DNA from: Casp-actino8 sp040381935
Lineage (GTDB): Bacteria; Actinomycetota; Acidimicrobiia; Acidimicrobiales; Ilumatobacteraceae
Reading direction: 5' to 3'
Length of the DNA stretch: 14,115 nucleotides
Assembly: GCA_040381935.1 (NCBI GenBank)
Contig: JBEIGJ010000049.1
Coordinates: forward strand, 1 to 14,115
The position numbers were made by a program, and so were the translations under genes. The number at the start of each line of letters is the position of its first letter. Position 1 is the stretch's first letter. Shown here piece by piece: positions 7,254-14,115 of the stretch. The notes beneath the pieces are model-generated. The model made no database searches and was not told the origin of the DNA. It saw only the letters and a list, made by a program, of their open reading frames with translations.

Positions 7254-7957
7254 TGTCCCTCGCCGAGATAACTGGCCTGGATCAGACTGCGATCGTTGGC
7301 CATCTCTTTGGCATCGCCTTCCATAGCCAATTCACCGTGACTCAGCACGTAGGCGCGATCCGCAACTTCTAAGGCCATATGAACATGTTGTTCGACCAAG
7401 AGCACGCCGGCACCAGTGTCATCGGCAATCTGGCGAAGAATCGGCAACAAACGCTCCACGATGATCGGTGCTAAGCCAAGGCTCATCTCATCCACCATCA
7501 ACAAGCGCGGACTTACTGTCAGTGCCCGGGCCATGGCCAGCATTTGCTGCTCACCACCAGAAAGCAGCCCAGCGCGGCGATCAAGAATTGCTTCCAATGC
7601 CGGGAAGTAGCTCAGTGCCTTCTTCACGTCAGCAGAACCTTTAGCCGCTCCCAGTCGCAAATTCTCGCCGACTGTTAGTTGATAAAAAAGCGAGCGTCCT
7701 TCGGGAACGTGCGCAAGACCCTCGCGGGCGATGAGATGGGGACGACGGCCTTTGACCGACTCGCCAAAGACTTTGATATCTCCCGAGATGAGGGGAATCA
7801 AACCTGACGTCGTCAGGAGCGTCGTAGTCTTGCCCGCACCATTCGGGCCCAAGAGAGCAACAACCTCCCCGGCATTCACTTGCAGATCGAGATTTCGCAC
7901 AACCGAAACACCGTTATAACCGGTATTCAAATTTTGAATGTCCAGTAGAACTGTCAT
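7250..7957 (-). CDS. livF: Branched-chain-type ABC transporter ATPase, LivF-like
   Basis: A 235-residue cytoplasmic ATPase of the high-affinity branched-chain amino acid (HAAT) ABC importer class. Walker A GPNGAGKTT is at 37-45, the ABC signature LSGGEQQ at 132-138, Walker B RLLMVDE at 151-157 and the switch histidine H191 in LLVEQH. The VPEGR segment at 84-88 is typical of LivF. It would pair with LivG to drive import through the LivHM permease. The start ATG overlaps the LivG stop (ATGA) and has AAAGGAG 8 nt upstream, so the pair is translationally coupled. It is the last gene of the operon. The symbol names the family; the operon context argues that the cargo is an organic acid rather than leucine. 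Confidence 0.95.
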   Translation of the reverse strand: MTVLLDIQNLNTGYNGVSVVRNLDLQVNAGEVVALLGPNGAGKTTTLLTTSGLIPLISGDIKVFGESVKGRRPHLIAREGLAHVPEGRSLFYQLTVGENLRLGAAKGSADVKKALSYFPALEAILDRRAGLLSGGEQQMLAMARALTVSPRLLMVDEMSLGLAPIIVERLLPILRQIADDTGAGVLLVEQHVHMALEVADRAYVLSHGELAMEGDAKEMANDRSLIQASYLGEGH

Positions 7958-8715
7958 TGTCCAGTCTCCTTTGTTGCGCTACCTCCAAGGTATGCCTCAA
8001 TGACTTTGGGGTCCTGTTTCACTTCGGATGGAGTTCCTTCGGCAATCTTGACGCCAAATTCGATCACGTAGATGTAGTCGCAAACATCAAGAACCAACCC
8101 CATATCGTGGTCAACAAGGAAAATCGTCAGCCCGGCATCAATGATTTTGCGTAAGCGACGACCAAGTTCCTGAGACTCGGTGGTATCCAACCCGGCCGCA
8201 GGTTCATCCATGCAGACCAGATCTGGTCGAGCTGCCAACGCCCGAGCTGCCGACACTAACTTGCGCTGTCCTTGGCTAATTTCATTGGGGTACTTGTCCG
8301 CTAAATCTCCAATGCCGAGGACCTCAAAGGCAAAATCCACGCCACTTCGATCACGTTTGCGTCCGGGTCGAACCAGATCGGCCAGAAAATTGCCCATGGA
8401 TTGCTTTTCGGCCGCTACTTGGATGTTTTCTTCAACGGTCAAATCATCGAAAAGTTCCAATGACTGCCACGTGCGGCCAAGTCCACGTCTAGCACGGGTA
8501 TGTACCGGCAGAGCATTGATCTCCTGCCCTTTGAATTCGATCAAGCCAGTTGTCGGCACAAAACCGGTAATGCCATCAATGAATGTGGTCTTACCCGCAC
8601 CATTCGGACCGATCAATCCCACCAGTTGCCCCGGCTCCACAGAAAGGTCGACGTTATCTACGGCCCGCAAACCGCCGAATGTGACGGACATCCCCCTCGT
8701 TTGCAACAGACTCAT
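7954..8715 (-). CDS. livG: Branched-chain-type ABC transporter ATPase, LivG-like
   Basis: A 253-residue partner ATPase to LivF. It has Walker A GPNGAGKTT at 36-44, a modified ABC signature ISQGQ at about 146-150 (LivG proteins usually have LSYGQ or similar), Walker B LVCMDEP at 166-172 and the switch histidine H203. The segment between Walker A and the signature is long, as usual for LivG. Its ATG overlaps the permease stop codon (ATGA), with GGAG 7 nt upstream. Its stop overlaps the LivF start in the same way, giving an uninterrupted permease-LivG-LivF coupling chain. Confidence 0.95.
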   Translation of the reverse strand: MSLLQTRGMSVTFGGLRAVDNVDLSVEPGQLVGLIGPNGAGKTTFIDGITGFVPTTGLIEFKGQEINALPVHTRARRGLGRTWQSLELFDDLTVEENIQVAAEKQSMGNFLADLVRPGRKRDRSGVDFAFEVLGIGDLADKYPNEISQGQRKLVSAARALAARPDLVCMDEPAAGLDTTESQELGRRLRKIIDAGLTIFLVDHDMGLVLDVCDYIYVIEFGVKIAEGTPSEVKQDPKVIEAYLGGSATKETGQ

Positions 8716-10952
8716 GAGTTCACTCCAGTCGTTTCCGATTCATTCGCCGAACCCTCACTTTGTAACTGCTCGAGTTTTCTGGCCTCTTTGCGCACTGCCG
8801 CATCGGCTCGACGTTGTTTTAGAATTCGTGGCGTTCCGGCCAAACCCTCGGGGTTCTGAATGGCAGTGAAGATCAAACCGATTCCGCCGATCAATGTTGC
8901 GTAGCCCGGGTCAATGTGCAAAATGTTTTCCAAGAAGGTGAAGTTAATTCCATTGGGTGCGATGAGACCGGCCAAAACTGCACCACTGACGCTGGCAATA
9001 CCACCGAGGTACGCAAAAGCCAAGAAGATCAACGAGGCAAAGGCTCCGAAATAAATCGGAGTGACTGAACCGAATCGATATCCCGAAAGTGCGCCACCCA
9101 AACCAGCAAGGAAGGCGGCCAGGGCGAAAGCCAGTACTTTGGTTCCGGCCACGTTGATACCCGACGCTGCTGCGGCCCTTTCATTTGATCGCACGGCCAA
9201 GAACTGACGTCCTGTTGCCGACTTTCGAACATTGACGACCATCAAACAGAGCACGACGACAAAGACCAAACAGACCACCCCAAACCACACGCTGGGTGGG
9301 ATGTCGTCTCGACCTTTGAGCCCAGCGATTTTGAGCTTGGTATTTGCCGGGCCGAAGTCGTACCCACCAATTTCAGGCGGCAACACTTTCAGCGCCCCCG
9401 CTTCGCCGGCAAACGTTTTGTTCTTAAATACCAACTGTTCAATGGCTACCGCTGCTGACAGCGTAATGACCGCCAAATTCACGCCGCGTACCCGCAAAGC
9501 CGGAACTGAAATCAAGGCCCCGAAGCCGGCCGCCACCACCGCGCCAACGATCGGGCCTAGTGGGAATGGTAGATCGGACAAATACTTGGAGAGGAAGAAT
9601 CCAGCAGTTCCGGCGATGGCCATTTGAGCCAAAGAAATCTGACCCACGAATCCCACCAGCACCACCAGTGACAGCGAAATGACAATGGCTACCAAGGTAT
9701 TGATCGTCGCTTGCCGCCAGTCGTAACTGAAACCAAAGAGGAGTACGAGCGCACCGATAATTGAAATGACGGTCAAGCGGGTTACGTGCTGGGGACGATT
9801 AGCAAAGGGCATCCGACCAATCGTCGCAGCACCGCGAACCGGAAGTGATTTACCGCGCACCACCATGGCCACCAAGATGACGAAAAAGGGCAGTGATTGC
9901 ACCAATCCCGCCGGAGGCAAGATGCCATCGGGGAACCAGGTCTTCGCTCCCTGGAACTGAACCCACGCTTGCATCATGGCAATACCCATGCCCCCGGCCA
10001 CGGTTAAACCAAATGACGAAAAGTTCGCCAGCAAGGCTGCCCCCAACGCCGGCACGATCAAGAGCGGCAATGAGATGGTGTCCAAATTGGTGATCGGTGA
10101 GGCCAATATTCCAAGGAGTCCCGCAATGACTGTCGAGAGAACCCAGTTCGCGCCGGCCAAAAAGTCTGGTGAGAATCCCAGGACGATGGCGCCTCTTTCG
10201 TTTTCAGCAGCGGCGCGCGTCGCCAGACCGAAACGACTGAATTTGAATAAAGCCCAGAGTCCAATGGCGATGGCTATCACCACAACAGCCAGAAATATCT
10301 GGTTATTGGGGATGGCTCCGAGATCACCTGGAAGCTTTTGTTTACCTTCGGGAAGAGGCAGCCGAATGCCGCTCTTGGCTGTTTCGCCAAACCGCAATCG
10401 AACAAAATCTTGAAGGACCACGAAAACTCCGACACTGGCCACCACTTTGGCCAGTACTGGGGCATGACGGAGGGGTCGAAAGATCAGAAAATGGAGCGCC
10501 AGGCCCAGCAAAATTGCCAGCAACATGGCCACAAGAAAGGCCGCTGGCAAGGTGAGACGCTCTCCGGGGAGGTCAATCACAGTCGGCCAATTAGGAAGAT
10601 CCAAATACTTGCCGGATTCACGGAACCAGTTGACCGGAATCTCGATAATCACCAGCGGATTTGGCAACGGTGGAATATAGAACCGCCCCTCATATCGCAG
10701 GCCATAGAACCAATAAGCGATAAAGACCGTTACCACTCCGTTGGCGAAATTCACCACGCCCGATCCGCGATAAGTCAACACCACACCAAGTGCTATGGCT
10801 GAGATCAATGCTCCCGTACCGATATTGGAAAACATCGGTGCCAACTGCTTGGGTTCTTGGATGTACATCAGCATGAACACGGCGAAAATCGCCATGACAC
10901 CAACCAAGGCTCGGCGTTTTTTGACGAACTCGATTAAAGACTGACCCGACAT
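8712..10952 (-). CDS. Fused LivH-LivM branched-chain-type ABC permease
   Basis: A 746-residue inner-membrane protein combining both permease subunits of a HAAT importer. Residues 1 to about 370 are LivH-like, with several hydrophobic segments and the cytoplasmic coupling loop ENERGAIVLGFSPDFLAGANW near 250-270. Residues from about 390 to 705 are LivM-like, with VGQISLAQMAIAGTAGFF near 436-453 and the coupling loop SNERAAAASGINVAGTKVLAFAL near 589-611. A basic linker at about 366-390 joins the halves. The C-terminal 40 residues are charged and probably cytoplasmic. In most bacteria LivH and LivM are separate genes; single-chain fusions are known in actinobacteria. One fused chain would make both transmembrane halves in equal amount. 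Only a weak G-rich Shine-Dalgarno (GGGGG) precedes the ATG. The gene overlaps livG by 4 bp and is 143 bp downstream of the binding-protein gene. Confidence 0.93.
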   Translation of the reverse strand: MSGQSLIEFVKKRRALVGVMAIFAVFMLMYIQEPKQLAPMFSNIGTGALISAIALGVVLTYRGSGVVNFANGVVTVFIAYWFYGLRYEGRFYIPPLPNPLVIIEIPVNWFRESGKYLDLPNWPTVIDLPGERLTLPAAFLVAMLLAILLGLALHFLIFRPLRHAPVLAKVVASVGVFVVLQDFVRLRFGETAKSGIRLPLPEGKQKLPGDLGAIPNNQIFLAVVVIAIAIGLWALFKFSRFGLATRAAAENERGAIVLGFSPDFLAGANWVLSTVIAGLLGILASPITNLDTISLPLLIVPALGAALLANFSSFGLTVAGGMGIAMMQAWVQFQGAKTWFPDGILPPAGLVQSLPFFVILVAMVVRGKSLPVRGAATIGRMPFANRPQHVTRLTVISIIGALVLLFGFSYDWRQATINTLVAIVISLSLVVLVGFVGQISLAQMAIAGTAGFFLSKYLSDLPFPLGPIVGAVVAAGFGALISVPALRVRGVNLAVITLSAAVAIEQLVFKNKTFAGEAGALKVLPPEIGGYDFGPANTKLKIAGLKGRDDIPPSVWFGVVCLVFVVVLCLMVVNVRKSATGRQFLAVRSNERAAAASGINVAGTKVLAFALAAFLAGLGGALSGYRFGSVTPIYFGAFASLIFLAFAYLGGIASVSGAVLAGLIAPNGINFTFLENILHIDPGYATLIGGIGLIFTAIQNPEGLAGTPRILKQRRADAAVRKEARKLEQLQSEGSANESETTGVNS

Positions 10953-11095
10953 TTAGCGACCCCCGACGAACACTGCGTGTCCTCACGCACTACTTCTGAA
11001 ATGTGAATACGGGGTGTGGAGAATTTCAGTCCTCCACACCCCGCATTCCTCTGACTATGTCGGAGAATCTCCCCCGAAACAATCGGTAAAGCTAC
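10953..11095 (-). other. Intercistronic gap between the binding-protein and permease genes
   Basis: This 143-bp non-coding stretch contains the strong hairpin listed separately and the weak Shine-Dalgarno sequence of the permease gene. No small gene is supported. It is the longest gap inside the transporter operon, whose other junctions mostly overlap. Confidence 0.6.
11005..11048 (-). terminator. Strong intercistronic hairpin downstream of the binding-protein gene
   Basis: A perfect 12-bp GC-rich stem (CGGGGTGTGGAG at 11010-11021 with CTCCACACCCCG at 11032-11043) encloses a 10-nt loop. After one mismatch on each side it is extended by a 4-bp GAAT/ATTC pairing. No T-tract follows in the direction of transcription (minus strand), so it is more likely an attenuator or 3'-end stabiliser than a full terminator. 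In ABC operons such structures often raise the amount of binding protein over permease, for example in malE-malF. Confidence 0.65.
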
Positions 11096-12490
11096 TCACC
11101 CCGCCAGATCAGCCTGCGGATCGATGGGGTTGCCGTTGTAGCCGTCCCGGATGGAGACGTACTCCGTGCCCTGCTGTTGCTGAATTCCAATCTGGAATCC
11201 ACACAAACTTGGGAACGTCGGGTTGCTGCCACACTTCATGGGTCCAACCACTCCCCACTGCGGTCCAGCAAAGGCCTTAGCTGCAGTTCGGAAGGACTCG
11301 GCATCAGATGCTCCACTATTCAAGAACTTAATAGTGGTCATCAGAGTTCCGAAGGTCGGAAGGGCGAAGCCGGTGTACTCCAGAGTCGCAGCGTCCTTGC
11401 CCAACTCTTCAGCCCAGGCAAAGACGGCCTCGAGATAGGCGTCAGTGGAAGGGTCTCCTGAAATTTCATAGGAGTATCCATAGCCGCCGAAATACCAACC
11501 ATCGGGAAGGTCTCCGGCCTCACCGACCTCTTTCAGGTGGTTCTGCATCGGCACACCGAAGCACAGTCCAGTGGTCACGACAACAGTGTCGATCTCCAAT
11601 GTCTTGAGAGCGTCGTACACTCCGATACAGCTGCTAATGGTGACCAGCGGATAGAAGACGTCAGCGTCCTCGGCTCCAGCTGACTGAATAGCTGTGGCCA
11701 TTTCCTGAGGCCCCGCAGTGTCGGCAACAGCCACACCTTTCACATTGGCCACACCTAAACCTTCGAGAACGGGTTTGGTGAGAGCGGTGAATGCAATTTG
11801 GCCTGCCGGGTTGTCGTTGTACACAACAGCCACCGTGTCAACGGTGATGCCTTCTAGCTCTGGGACGTACTTGGCAGCGAATACCGCCAAACCAGCAACT
11901 ACTCCGGGTGAACCAGGAGTGAAGGCAAAGGCATCAGTCGCTAAGAACTCCGGCGTGGTCACCGGGTTAGCGATGTACACCGGCTTTTGTCCGGCTAGAC
12001 CATCGAGTAGCGGCTGGTTGCCATTCAGCATGGCGCCAGTAATGACCAACTGAACATCCTCATTGGCCAACATTTCCTGAGCACACTTCTGACCATCTTC
12101 TTCTTTGGTGACGGTGCACTTGGCCAATTCAATGGGTCGACCACCGATACCGCCCAAGAAATTATTGGCGTACCAAACGGCGGACTCGATTCCAATGGAT
12201 GCTTCCGGGAAAGCCGGAGTGCCACCTTCTTGGTTCACGTACCCAATGACAACCGGATCGCCCGACGCAACCCCTCCTGTCCCTCCGGTGTAGGACAAGG
12301 CATGGGCCAAATTCTCCTCGCTAATTGGTGAATCACCAGGTGCATCGGTGGTCGGAGCTTCCGATGTCGGAGCTTCCGACGAGGCGGGCGCCTCGGTCGA
12401 ACTTGAACTATCACTGCTTTCACTGCACGCACCAGCGACCAGCCCAAGAACGGCCAAGGTCGCGGCGAAAGTGACTCTGCGTTTTGTCAC
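11096..12490 (-). CDS. Branched-chain-type ABC transporter substrate-binding lipoprotein
   Basis: A 464-residue extracytoplasmic binding protein of the Leu/Ile/Val-binding type I fold (Peripla_BP_6 group). From the GTG at 12490, it has a basic start (TKRR), a hydrophobic stretch and the lipobox VAGAC, with C22 as the lipid-anchored residue. A Ser/Thr/Pro/Glu-rich tether runs from 23 to about 55, followed by the domain start VVIGYVNQEGG. Mature-region cysteines (CTVTKEEDGQKC, SSC, GLC, KCGSNPTFPSLC) could form disulfides. It would capture a ligand outside the membrane for the LivHM-LivG-LivF importer. The GTG has AGGGGG 6 nt upstream. An upstream in-frame ATG at 12586 would bury the signal peptide behind 32 residues, so it is rejected. 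Ligand specificity cannot be read. The preceding crotonase and CoA-ligase genes suggest a carboxylic acid or CoA-degradable compound rather than an amino acid. Confidence 0.93.
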   Translation of the reverse strand: MTKRRVTFAATLAVLGLVAGACSESSDSSSSTEAPASSEAPTSEAPTTDAPGDSPISEENLAHALSYTGGTGGVASGDPVVIGYVNQEGGTPAFPEASIGIESAVWYANNFLGGIGGRPIELAKCTVTKEEDGQKCAQEMLANEDVQLVITGAMLNGNQPLLDGLAGQKPVYIANPVTTPEFLATDAFAFTPGSPGVVAGLAVFAAKYVPELEGITVDTVAVVYNDNPAGQIAFTALTKPVLEGLGVANVKGVAVADTAGPQEMATAIQSAGAEDADVFYPLVTISSCIGVYDALKTLEIDTVVVTTGLCFGVPMQNHLKEVGEAGDLPDGWYFGGYGYSYEISGDPSTDAYLEAVFAWAEELGKDAATLEYTGFALPTFGTLMTTIKFLNSGASDAESFRTAAKAFAGPQWGVVGPMKCGSNPTFPSLCGFQIGIQQQQGTEYVSIRDGYNGNPIDPQADLAG

Positions 12491-12496
12491 GTCAAT

Positions 12497-12502
12497 CCCC
12501 CT
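12497..12502 (-). promoter_or_regulatory. Ribosome-binding site deciding the GTG start of the binding protein
   Basis: AGGGGG on the minus strand lies 6 nt before the GTG at 12490. Together with the position of the lipoprotein signal peptide, it fixes this start over the ATG at 12586. Confidence 0.65.
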
Positions 12503-12509
12503 GTTGTTA

Positions 12510-12533
12510 GTTCGCGAACATGCGTGATGTTCG
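12510..12533. promoter_or_regulatory. Palindromic site upstream of the binding-protein gene, candidate operator or leader hairpin
   Basis: Two overlapping inverted repeats lie here: a perfect 10-bp palindrome GTTCGCGAAC (12510-12519), and CGAACAT-gcgtg-ATGTTCG (12515-12533) with perfect 7-bp arms and a 5-nt spacer. The site is 20-43 bp upstream of the GTG start, inside the 92-bp gap after the crotonase gene. The size and symmetry suit a dimeric repressor such as TetR or GntR type, or an RNA stem-loop in the leader. No cognate regulator is encoded in the window. It does not match the short-spacer SOS box. Confidence 0.45.
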
Positions 12534-12582
12534 TCACTTCTCAGCCTGCCACAGAAGACCTGTCCGGGCAATAGTCGAGCCG

Positions 12583-13452
12583 TCATGCGGACCCGACGGG
12601 TGGCCCCTCTCGATAGTCCCCAAAGGCGGCATCCCGTTCGCTCAGGGCGGCGGTAACCCCCTTTTCAGCAAAGGAACGCATGTAGTCCCGCGAGGGCTGT
12701 TGATGGAAACCGAGGGCCTGAATCTCCGCTGTCGCTCGAATACCTGCACGTATTCCCATGACGTCCATGGCCCTATGGGCCGCTCTCTTATTGAGGGCCA
12801 AGAGTTCTCGGGGAATCTTGGCGACTCGTTCGGCCATGGCGAGAACTTCACCTTCAAGGGTGGCCATGGGGTGCGCCCGATTGGCAAATCCGCTGGTCAC
12901 CGCCTCGACCCCAGACATGGAGTCTCCGGTAAGCAAGGCTTCCATACCGCGACGCAGGCCCATCAGCCAGGTTTGCCACTGCATGTCTGGAGGCGACATC
13001 AACCGCACGGGCGGGTAACCGATCTGTGCATCCTCGGCTACGTAAACAAGATCACACGCTGTTGCCAACTCGGTTCCACCGGCCAAGCAGTACCCGTGCA
13101 CCTGGCCGATGATCGGGGTACTCATATCCCACATCTCGAACCAGTTGTTAACCACGTGCCGCGACCACCACCCATCGACGTGGGCGATGGACCGTTCCAC
13201 ATCGGAATTGGGCGATCCCAGGTCGTATCCGGCACAAAAAGACGAACCAGCGCCACGAATGATCATCACCGAAATCGACGGGTCTTTGTCACCAGCGCGC
13301 AGCGCATCAAAAAGTGCTCCACGCAAATCGTCGTTCAAAGCGTTGCGTTTGGCCGGCCGATTCAAGGTGAGACGTCGAACCTTTGGCAAAGGCTCATCGA
13401 TCAACAAGACACTGGCACTGGCATCGGCGGAACCCTGATCACTTTGTGCCAT
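12583..13452 (-). CDS. Enoyl-CoA hydratase/isomerase (crotonase) family protein
   Basis: A 289-residue crotonase-fold protein expected to act on a CoA thioester. The oxyanion-hole and CoA-binding segments are present: IRGAGSSFCAGYDLG near 65-79 and HGYCLAGGTELATACD near 119-134. E128 in GGTELA matches the first catalytic Glu of rat enoyl-CoA hydratase (E144). At the place of the second Glu (E164 in the rat QFGQPEI segment), this protein reads QIGYPPV, with Pro148, so a textbook two-Glu hydratase mechanism is doubtful. It may be an isomerase, hydrolase, ring-cleaving enzyme or a hydratase using another base. Its start overlaps the acyl-CoA ligase gene by 14 bp, with AAGGA 5 nt before the ATG. 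Coupling to the ligase suggests it acts after CoA activation of an acid. The transporter genes follow in the same direction after 92 bp. Confidence 0.92.
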   Translation of the reverse strand: MAQSDQGSADASASVLLIDEPLPKVRRLTLNRPAKRNALNDDLRGALFDALRAGDKDPSISVMIIRGAGSSFCAGYDLGSPNSDVERSIAHVDGWWSRHVVNNWFEMWDMSTPIIGQVHGYCLAGGTELATACDLVYVAEDAQIGYPPVRLMSPPDMQWQTWLMGLRRGMEALLTGDSMSGVEAVTSGFANRAHPMATLEGEVLAMAERVAKIPRELLALNKRAAHRAMDVMGIRAGIRATAEIQALGFHQQPSRDYMRSFAEKGVTAALSERDAAFGDYREGPPVGSA

Positions 13453-14115
13453 TGCTGTCCTTCGATTTTTCCCAGTACGGGGCTCGCAAACTGCGCTTGT
13501 TGATTTTGCCCATGGTGTTGCGGCCGAGATCGTTCACGTATTCCACTGACCGTGGACACTTGTAATGACTTAAACGCTCGCGGCAAAAGTCGATCATTTC
13601 CTGCGAGCTCGGCGGTGACATGCCATCGCGAATGATGACCAGAGCCTTGAGCTCCTCACCCATCTCGGCATGCGGAACGCCGATACAGGCCGCATCGAGA
13701 ACGCTCGGGTGCTGTACCAATATCTGTTCAGCCTCGGCTGGATAGATGTTCACACCACCTGAGACCACCATGTCACTGAAGCGATCGGTGATGAACACGT
13801 ACCCGGCATCATTGACGTATCCAATTTCGCCCAAAGTGAAGACTCCAGGTGCGATATTCGCCGCCCGCGTCTTTTCCGGATCATTGGGATAGATCACTCC
13901 GCGTCCGGTGGCATCTTTGAAGAACAGTCTCCCTTCAGTGTTAGCCGGCAGAACATTGCCCTCATCGTCGAGAACGGTCACCGAAAACGGCGGTATCGGC
14001 CTTCCGACAGAACCGGGATTCTCCAGCCACTCTTGACTAGTGATCTGACAGGTCGTCCCAACTTCGGTAGCGCCATAGGCATCGATGAAGATCGGCCCCC
14101 ACCATTCGATCATCG
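13439..14115 (-). CDS. Acyl-CoA ligase / AMP-dependent synthetase, C-terminal part (truncated by window edge)
   Basis: At least 225 codons are visible; the gene continues past the window end, so the ATP-binding P-loop and N-terminal substrate pocket are not seen. ANL-superfamily motifs in order are DAYGATEVGT (the YGxTE adenylation motif), EGRLFF, LGEIGYVNDAGYVFITDR (TGD region, with Glu in place of the usual Asp), then the hinge and C-terminal domain beginning DRFSDMVVSGGVNIYPAEAE. Next come HPSVLDAACIGVPHAEMGEELKALVI and the end TMGKINKRSLR, whose first Lys (in GK) aligns with the catalytic A10 lysine. It should activate a carboxylic acid as acyl-AMP and transfer it to CoA in the cytoplasm. 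It overlaps the crotonase gene by 14 bp and heads the visible operon. Substrate choice depends on the missing N-terminal half. Confidence 0.93.
   Translation of the reverse strand, partial: MIEWWGPIFIDAYGATEVGTTCQITSQEWLENPGSVGRPIPPFSVTVLDDEGNVLPANTEGRLFFKDATGRGVIYPNDPEKTRAANIAPGVFTLGEIGYVNDAGYVFITDRFSDMVVSGGVNIYPAEAEQILVQHPSVLDAACIGVPHAEMGEELKALVIIRDGMSPPSSQEMIDFCRERLSHYKCPRSVEYVNDLGRNTMGKINKRSLRAPYWEKSKDSNGTK

Noticed and set aside
8180..8869. A 229-codon plus-strand open frame opposite livG
   Set aside because: It is antisense to a clear ABC ATPase with all motifs, has a low-complexity-like composition, and shows no recognisable domain.
12515..12533. LexA/SOS box
   Set aside because: The CGAAC and GTTCG half-sites are present but separated by 9 nt, whereas the actinobacterial SOS box has 4 nt between them.
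12491..12586. Upstream ATG start of the binding protein, overlapping the crotonase stop as ATGA
   Set aside because: The overlap looks tempting, but it would place 32 unrelated residues before a complete lipoprotein signal peptide. The GTG at 12490 has a better Shine-Dalgarno sequence.
12520..13503. A 327-codon open frame on the plus strand
   Set aside because: It lies antisense to the well-supported crotonase gene, its translation resembles no protein family I recognise, and it is best explained by codon bias of the true gene.

Overview
The window looks like chromosomal DNA of a moderately GC-rich actinobacterium, possibly from the Acidimicrobiia. That placement is an inference from gene content: two soluble class-I-type P450s, an F420-type luciferase-like oxidoreductase, a fused LivH-LivM permease, a GTG-started lipoprotein with a Ser/Thr/Pro/Glu-rich tether, and acyl-CoA ligase and crotonase genes. 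No RNA genes, insertion sequences, CRISPR arrays or phage genes are visible. Coding density is high, and the largest non-coding gap is the 225-bp divergent intergenic region 4452-4676.

Layout. (1) 96-1343 (+): cytochrome P450, ending in a long imperfect hairpin that overlaps its stop codon. (2) 4451-1373 (-): an apparent operon of LLM-family (F420-type) oxidoreductase, a second P450 and a DHRS1-like short-chain dehydrogenase. The P450 and SDR genes overlap. (3) 4677-7224 (+), divergent from (2): a molybdopterin bis-MGD-type oxidoreductase, followed 13 bp later by a small limonene-epoxide-hydrolase-fold protein that keeps all five known catalytic positions. (4) 14115-7250 (-): acyl-CoA ligase (its N-terminal part lies beyond the window), crotonase, branched-chain-type solute-binding lipoprotein, fused LivHM permease, LivG and LivF. 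Several junctions are overlaps (14 bp or ATGA). A strong hairpin lies between the binding-protein and permease genes, and a palindromic site lies just upstream of the binding-protein gene.

Reading of the whole (inference): this is a catabolic island for a hydrophobic, probably terpenoid-, steroid- or alicyclic-acid-like compound. A Liv-type ABC importer brings in an organic acid, the ligase makes the CoA thioester and the crotonase works on it. P450s, the flavin/F420 enzyme, the SDR, the molybdoenzyme and the epoxide hydrolase would perform oxygenation, redox and epoxide-opening steps. P450 + LLM + SDR + epoxide hydrolase resembles the logic of monoterpene (limonene) and sterol degradation, but this combination with a molybdoenzyme is not a pathway I recognise by name. 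The substrate cannot be fixed from sequence alone.
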